Shown here in pieces: positions 58,858 to 62,631 of a stretch of DNA of 62,631 nt. Under the pieces are notes generated by a model that saw only the letters and a program-made list of their open reading frames with translations, had not been told where the DNA came from and made no database searches. The stretch is from Paenibacillus phyllosphaerae. Lineage in GTDB: Bacteria > Bacillota > Bacilli > Paenibacillales > Paenibacillaceae. The stretch spans positions 1-62,631 of the forward strand of contig NZ_JACHXK010000029.1 in assembly GCF_014192105.1 (NCBI RefSeq), in the 5' to 3' direction. Made by a program: the position numbers and the translations under genes. The stretch's first letter is position 1; each line of letters opens with the position of its first letter.

Positions 58858-59562
58858 TTATTGGGATCCTCCGCCGGATTCACCCATACCTTCAGACTCT
58901 CCTGAATCTTCGCCTTCGCCACTATCGCCGCTTTCTTCTTCAGCCGCTTTATCTTCCTCAGAGGCAGCTTTCTCCACTTTTTCGGTCGGCTTCACCTTCA
59001 GCTCTTCTTTCACGGCTGTCTTCAACAGATCCAGAATTTCCAGGCGATAAATGGGACTTTGCAGCGATTCCTGCATAATGGTCGCGACTTGTTTCCGATA
59101 TTGCGTACTGCCAAGGACTTCCAGAATCATCTTATCCATTTCAGGATTCTTCATCACCTTAATCAAGTCCGCTTGATAAGTGGGATCCTTAATGAGGTCC
59201 TTGTAAATTTGTTTATTTTCCTTATTGATGGCTTTGGCGAATTCGCCGGCGAATCGCGGGTCGGTCATTAATTGCTCAATGACTTGATGATAATCTGGCG
59301 AGACGAGCGTGTCTTTTACGGCCAGGCGTACCTGTTCTTGATCTTGCACGGATAGCAGCTTTGTACCGTCACTGCCGTTCAACGCGCTGGCGGATTCCTG
59401 TAATGCTTTTTGCGCATCTTCCGTCTTTAGAATATCGATAACCATGGACTTCATGTCCTTGTAGCTGAGGGGCTCGCTAGAGGGGGCAGGTTCAGAACCA
59501 CAGCCGGATAAGACGAACATTAGCAGGGCGCTTGCAGATAGCCATATACAGCGTTTTACCAT
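58858..59562 (-). CDS. gerD: GerD, germination lipoprotein
   Basis: A 234-residue spore inner-membrane lipoprotein that clusters germinant receptors. The signal peptide ends in the lipobox LSGC with C21 lipidated. The central part (about 30-180) is helical with Asp/Lys-rich repeats (LMTDPRF, LIKDPTYQADLIKVMKNPEMD). The tail after 195 is disordered and acidic with Gly/Ser (GEGEDSGESEGMGESGGG). Reverse strand; AAGGGAG is 11 bases before the ATG. Confidence 0.94.
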   Translation of the reverse strand: MVKRCIWLSASALLMFVLSGCGSEPAPSSEPLSYKDMKSMVIDILKTEDAQKALQESASALNGSDGTKLLSVQDQEQVRLAVKDTLVSPDYHQVIEQLMTDPRFAGEFAKAINKENKQIYKDLIKDPTYQADLIKVMKNPEMDKMILEVLGSTQYRKQVATIMQESLQSPIYRLEILDLLKTAVKEELKVKPTEKVEKAASEEDKAAEEESGDSGEGEDSGESEGMGESGGGSQ

Positions 59563-59734
59563 GTCATATGCGACTCCCTTCTTTATGGGCGCGGATTGAT
59601 GGGTATATTATGCGACAAGTAAGCGGGGATTATCATGCACCGCGAATAGCTTTTTATTGTGGACATGGTAAAATAAAACGGGAATGCCTGTTGAACGTAT
59701 AACCATAGATCTTATCAATTGGGAGTGACCGGAA

Positions 59735-60364
59735 GTGACTTTACGCAAAATGTGGTTTTTGTTTTGGAGCACCACACTTGTAGGTGCAGTGGTGACATTA
59801 ATCGTGGGGATGCTCATGCGCTTAATCGACCCTGAGGTGGGGTTACTCAACATGGAGGCGACAGGGTTTAATGCGCTAACCATGCTGCTGGCAGGCCTAT
59901 TGTTTGGCGTATTTAGTCAGCTAGGCTTTTTCGCATACTTAACCATTAACTATCTGGCATTAGGCATGCTCAGACGCAAACTTTATTGGAACGCACTACA
60001 GGCGTACTGCACGCTGTTTGCGATCGGTGGGTTTGGCTATAAGCTGTATCAAAGCCGGGTCGAACATCAGAGCAACGTCTTCTTTTGGCTCCTGCCGTTG
60101 TTGTTGGCGCTGGCTGCTGCAGGGGTCTCCTATTACAAATCCAAACAAACCAACTTCAGTGCATTCATGCCGACGATGTTCCTGCTGTTTGTGGGTACCA
60201 TGATCGAAGCATGGCCGAGCATGTCCGAGGATAGTAACCCGCTGACCATTATTTTTATGGTTGCCCCGCTGTTCGTCTGTAATTCGTATTTGATCATGCT
60301 GCTGCATCGAATCGTCAATACAGAAAAGGCCGACTCCGCGGTAGATGCGAAGACGGCCGTATAG
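59735..60364 (+). CDS. kbaA: KbaA, KinB-pathway activator
   Basis: A 209-residue polytopic membrane protein with about six hydrophobic spans, matching KbaA, which B. subtilis needs for full KinB histidine kinase activity at the onset of sporulation. The mechanism is unclear. GTG start with GGGAGTGACCGG upstream. It is divergent from gerD; an extended -10 (TGGTAAAAT at 59666-59674) lies in the 172-bp gap. It converges with pdaB with only eight bases between. Confidence 0.92.
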   Translation: MTLRKMWFLFWSTTLVGAVVTLIVGMLMRLIDPEVGLLNMEATGFNALTMLLAGLLFGVFSQLGFFAYLTINYLALGMLRRKLYWNALQAYCTLFAIGGFGYKLYQSRVEHQSNVFFWLLPLLLALAAAGVSYYKSKQTNFSAFMPTMFLLFVGTMIEAWPSMSEDSNPLTIIFMVAPLFVCNSYLIMLLHRIVNTEKADSAVDAKTAV

Positions 60365-60372
60365 AACTCTTT

Positions 60373-61176
60373 TTAATAGCCGGCAGCTGCGTCGAAACGC
60401 TCAGTCATCGCCGTCTTGTCTTGGACGGCTTTGCCGGAAACTTCCGTTTGCGCGATCAATTCGGACACGCTGACGAATTCGTACCCTTTTGCACGCAATT
60501 GGTCAATAATGATGGGCAGCGCCTCATGGGTTTGCTTGCTGGAGTCACTCGCGTGCATCAGCACAATATCGCCGTTGTGTGCTTTACCCATTACGCGATT
60601 AACGATCTTGCTCGTCCCGATATTCATCCAATCGAGCGAGTCCGTATCCCACTGAATGACTTTGTAGCCGAGCTCATCGGCAATGCGCAGTACGCGCTTA
60701 TCGAAGTCACCATTCGGCAAGCGAATCAAATTCGGCGCTTTCCCCGTAATTTGAGACAGAACCGAGTGGGCGGTCTGAATCTCGTTGCGAATTTCGGTAT
60801 CGTTCAAACTGCTGTAAAAATCATGTTTGTTGCCATGGCTGCCGATTTCGAACCCGGCGGCTGCGATTTTCTTCACAATATCAGGATGCGTCTGGCTCCA
60901 TGGAGCGGACAAGAAGAAGGTGGCCTTGCTCACCTTTTTTTCCTTTAGTACGTTAATAATCGGTTCTGCCCTTTTGTCGCCCCAGCTGATGTCGAAAGTA
61001 AGCGCAATAACCCTCTTATTCGTAGGAATGCTGTAGATCGCGGCTGGCTGTTGAGGAGCAAACACGGTTATATTGTCTTTCTCGGCGTAGATGACGCCAA
61101 CAGAGAATATAAGGCCGACACAAATAAGGAAATAACGTTTAAGCCGTCGTCCATTCATGACATAAAATAAATTCAT
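60373..61176 (-). CDS. pdaB: PdaB, sporulation polysaccharide deacetylase-like protein
   Basis: A 267-residue protein with an N-terminal membrane anchor/signal (about 12-30) and a NodB-homology domain. The first motif is TFDISWGD (D62) rather than the usual TFDDGP, as is typical of PdaB. Metal histidines H114 and H118 (SHGNKH) and the LMH motif (H208) remain. B. subtilis PdaB is needed to keep spores stable; its substrate is not clear. Reverse strand, with AGAGGAG about 11 bases before the ATG. Confidence 0.95.
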   Translation of the reverse strand: MNLFYVMNGRRLKRYFLICVGLIFSVGVIYAEKDNITVFAPQQPAAIYSIPTNKRVIALTFDISWGDKRAEPIINVLKEKKVSKATFFLSAPWSQTHPDIVKKIAAAGFEIGSHGNKHDFYSSLNDTEIRNEIQTAHSVLSQITGKAPNLIRLPNGDFDKRVLRIADELGYKVIQWDTDSLDWMNIGTSKIVNRVMGKAHNGDIVLMHASDSSKQTHEALPIIIDQLRAKGYEFVSVSELIAQTEVSGKAVQDKTAMTERFDAAAGY

Positions 61177-61282
61177 TCGATTTAGAGTCTCCTCTCGAAT
61201 AGGCTTGTATTAGTACAATCTATGCTCGTACCATTCACTTATTCGCACACGGTCAAAATTCAATTAGGAGGTGAGCCATTCA

Positions 61283-61894
61283 ATGTTCTCGTGGCGCAAT
61301 TTAATCAATCATTTCATAGAGATGCGGCATTACCTGATTGCCAGCACGATTATTTTTGTTGCAGGGTTAGTAGTAGGAGCAACAAATGCAGATTTCAATG
61401 CATTCATCACCGGACAGGTAGACAGCTTGCGGGAAGTGGCTAATACGATTCAATCGAGCGACAATCCGACGTTAGGATTTATCGTTTTTATCTTTTTGAA
61501 CAACGTCATCAAATCCATACTCGTCATGTACATAGGCGCTGCCTTCGGGCTGATTCCGATTTTCTTTTTGGCCGTCAATGGGATGGTACTCGGCTATGTC
61601 GTCAATCAGGCGGCCGGTCAAGGTGGCGATATGCTTTACACCATCATTGTCAAAGGATTGTTGCCTCACGGTATATTAGAGATCCCCGCTATCTTGATTG
61701 CATGCGCCTACGGAATCAAGTTCGGTGCGCTCATGTTCCAGGGGATTGGTAACTTATTTGTGAAGCGGGATGGATGGGGCGCATCTGTCGAACGGTTCGT
61801 AGTAAGAACGGTCCCCGTATCGGTTTTATTAGTCGTCACATTGCTTGTAGCAGCCGTTATTGAGAGCACAATTACAGCTTGGTTGCTTTCGTAG
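61283..61894 (+). CDS. SpoIIM-family (DUF95) membrane protein
   Basis: A 203-residue membrane protein with about five or six hydrophobic spans, including an N-terminal one (LIASTIIFVAGLVVGATN) and the family-like FLNNVIKSILVMYIGAAFGLIP and GLLPHGILEIPAILIACAYG. The last segment is the core SpoIIM/DUF95 signature. It is probably a paralogue of the engulfment protein SpoIIM rather than SpoIIM itself, which normally sits elsewhere. I use the ATG eight bases after GGAGGTGA; a GTG four codons upstream lies in the site. Confidence 0.88.
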   Translation: MFSWRNLINHFIEMRHYLIASTIIFVAGLVVGATNADFNAFITGQVDSLREVANTIQSSDNPTLGFIVFIFLNNVIKSILVMYIGAAFGLIPIFFLAVNGMVLGYVVNQAAGQGGDMLYTIIVKGLLPHGILEIPAILIACAYGIKFGALMFQGIGNLFVKRDGWGASVERFVVRTVPVSVLLVVTLLVAAVIESTITAWLLS

Positions 61895-61930
61895 TAATAA
61901 AATTTCCAGAATCTGAGCATAACAGTAAGG

Positions 61931-61971
61931 CGGCGTCCAACGCGATAACGCGAGGGCGCCGTTGTTGTTTT
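61931..61971 (+). terminator. Terminator after the SpoIIM-family gene
   Basis: CGGCGTCC/GGGCGCCG with an inner CGCG-ATAA-CGCG stem, followed by TTGTTGTTTT. Confidence 0.85.
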
Positions 61972-62007
61972 GGCAGTCGATAAGTTAGAAGGGGGCCACT
62001 TACGGTT

Positions 62008-62229
62008 ATGCTCGGAATTCTATTCAACGACAAAGAATGCAAAGAACTGGATTATGTCCTACGCAAAGAGCTAGACGAGATGCTCCTCGACCTGAATGAT
62101 TCAAGATTAGACACCGATATTAAGACTGCGATTGCCAGACGCTATAAAATCATCTTCCGGATGTACGCGCGCATAGCTACACCTAAGGAACTTTCGCGGT
62201 ACGCGGTTAATATGAGAGCCTATCGATGA
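62008..62229 (+). CDS. Small conserved-looking protein of unknown function
   Basis: A 73-residue, charged, probably all-helical protein (LGILFNDKECKELDYVLRKELDEMLLDL then AIARRYKIIFRMYARIA). I recall similar small proteins in Bacillales near this position but no function. No signal or membrane segment. The AAGGGGG site is unusually far (about 13 bases) from the ATG. The rRNA promoter follows its stop. Confidence 0.75.
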   Translation: MLGILFNDKECKELDYVLRKELDEMLLDLNDSRLDTDIKTAIARRYKIIFRMYARIATPKELSRYAVNMRAYR

Positions 62230-62258
62230 CAGCCGTCTGAAAAAGTTTTTAAAACCAC

Positions 62259-62288
62259 TTGCATTGTGTTAGTGCCCTGTGGTATCTT
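62259..62288 (+). promoter_or_regulatory. rRNA operon promoter
   Basis: TTGCAT and TATCTT are 18 bases apart, with TGG before the -10. Downstream, TTGAAAACTGAACA at about 62396-62409 is the boxA-like antitermination region often seen before 16S in Bacillales. An AAAAGTTTTTAAAA tract at 62241-62254 just upstream may act as an UP element. Confidence 0.7.
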
Positions 62289-62458
62289 ATAAAAGTCGCC
62301 GCTGAGCAACACGGCAGACATTGAGAAATTTGGTGAATATTGCATGAGTGATCTTGAGATCACCAGCGTAAGTCAGTCACCATCATAACTTGTTCCTTGA
62401 AAACTGAACAATGAGCGATATGTTTTATAGCTAGTGAAGTAATGAGTCACAAGCACTT

Positions 62459-62631
62459 CTTTCATGGAGAGTTTGATCCTGGCTCAGGACGAACGCTGGC
62501 GGCGTGCCTAATACATGCAAGTCGAGCGGAGTTATCCCTTCGGGGATAGCTTAGCGGCGGACGGGTGAGTAACACGTAGGTAACCTGCCTGTAAGACCGG
62601 GATAACATTCGGAAACGAATGCTAATACCGG
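62459..62631 (+). rRNA. rrs: 16S ribosomal RNA, 5' part
   Basis: The universal AGAGTTTGATCCTGGCTCAG is at 62468-62487, followed by GACGAACGCTGGCGGCGTGC and the V1 region. TAACCTGCCTGTAAGACCGG fits Paenibacillaceae. The gene runs off the right edge. The mature 5' end is approximate. Confidence 0.97.

Noticed and set aside
1..62631. Search for CRISPR arrays, insertion sequences, prophage genes, toxin-antitoxin pairs and defence genes
   Set aside because: I saw no regularly spaced repeats, transposase motifs or phage proteins; the window is core chromosome throughout.

Overview
The window is a core, origin-proximal stretch of the chromosome of a spore-forming, low-GC Gram-positive bacterium (Bacillales). 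The gene order (ctsR-mcsA-mcsB-clpC, radA-disA, ispD-ispF-gltX-cysE-cysS, sigH, rpoB-rpoC, the str and S10/spc/alpha ribosomal clusters, then cwlD-salA-gerD-kbaA-pdaB) is the one known from Bacillus subtilis near its origin. The start of the 16S rRNA at the right edge, the placement of pssA next to disA, and several local differences suggest the family Paenibacillaceae (Paenibacillus/Cohnella type). The genus cannot be settled from this sequence alone.

Layout. The window opens in the 3' end of a 5S rRNA and closes about 170 bases into a 16S rRNA, so the segment lies between two rRNA operons in the same orientation. (1) 1-6400: a small orphan gene, the CtsR-controlled heat-shock/protein-arginine-phosphorylation operon, and a haem-monooxygenase-like gene. 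(2) 6478-18750: DNA repair and c-di-AMP synthesis (radA, disA), phosphatidylserine synthase, a reverse-strand Cys-rich gene, the PIN-TRAM protein YacL, two isoprenoid genes, gltX, a T-box-controlled cysE-cysS pair, then mrnC, rlmB and rae1 for RNA processing. (3) 19041-32090: sigH, rpmG-secE-nusG, rplKAJL, a methyltransferase, rpoB and rpoC. (4) 32362-37155: ybxF, rpsL, rpsG, fusA, tuf. (5) 37509-52810: the S10, spc and alpha clusters with secY, adk, map, infA and rpoA. (6) 52888-62229: truA, rplM-rpsI, a sulfate-assimilation pair (cysH-sat), and spore/germination genes, including convergent gerD and pdaB on the reverse strand.

Most of the window makes the transcription and translation machinery. 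Around it sit systems that use or control it: SigH and KbaA feed the sporulation decision, DisA reports DNA integrity, McsB/ClpC handle damaged proteins, and CwlD, GerD and PdaB act in spore cortex formation and germination. CysE/CysS with CysH/Sat join cysteine supply to translation.

I found no mobile element, CRISPR array, tRNA gene or defence island. I see no strong candidate for a wholly new system. The most interesting material is regulatory: many hairpins, some with terminator features, lie inside operons usually drawn as continuous (rpoB leader, rpoB-rpoC, rplK-rplA, rpsQ-rplN, rpmG leader, sat-cwlD). There are also a few lineage-specific genes of unknown function and an apparent loss of the ECF transporter genes between rplQ and truA. 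All motifs were read by eye; no folding or database search was run.
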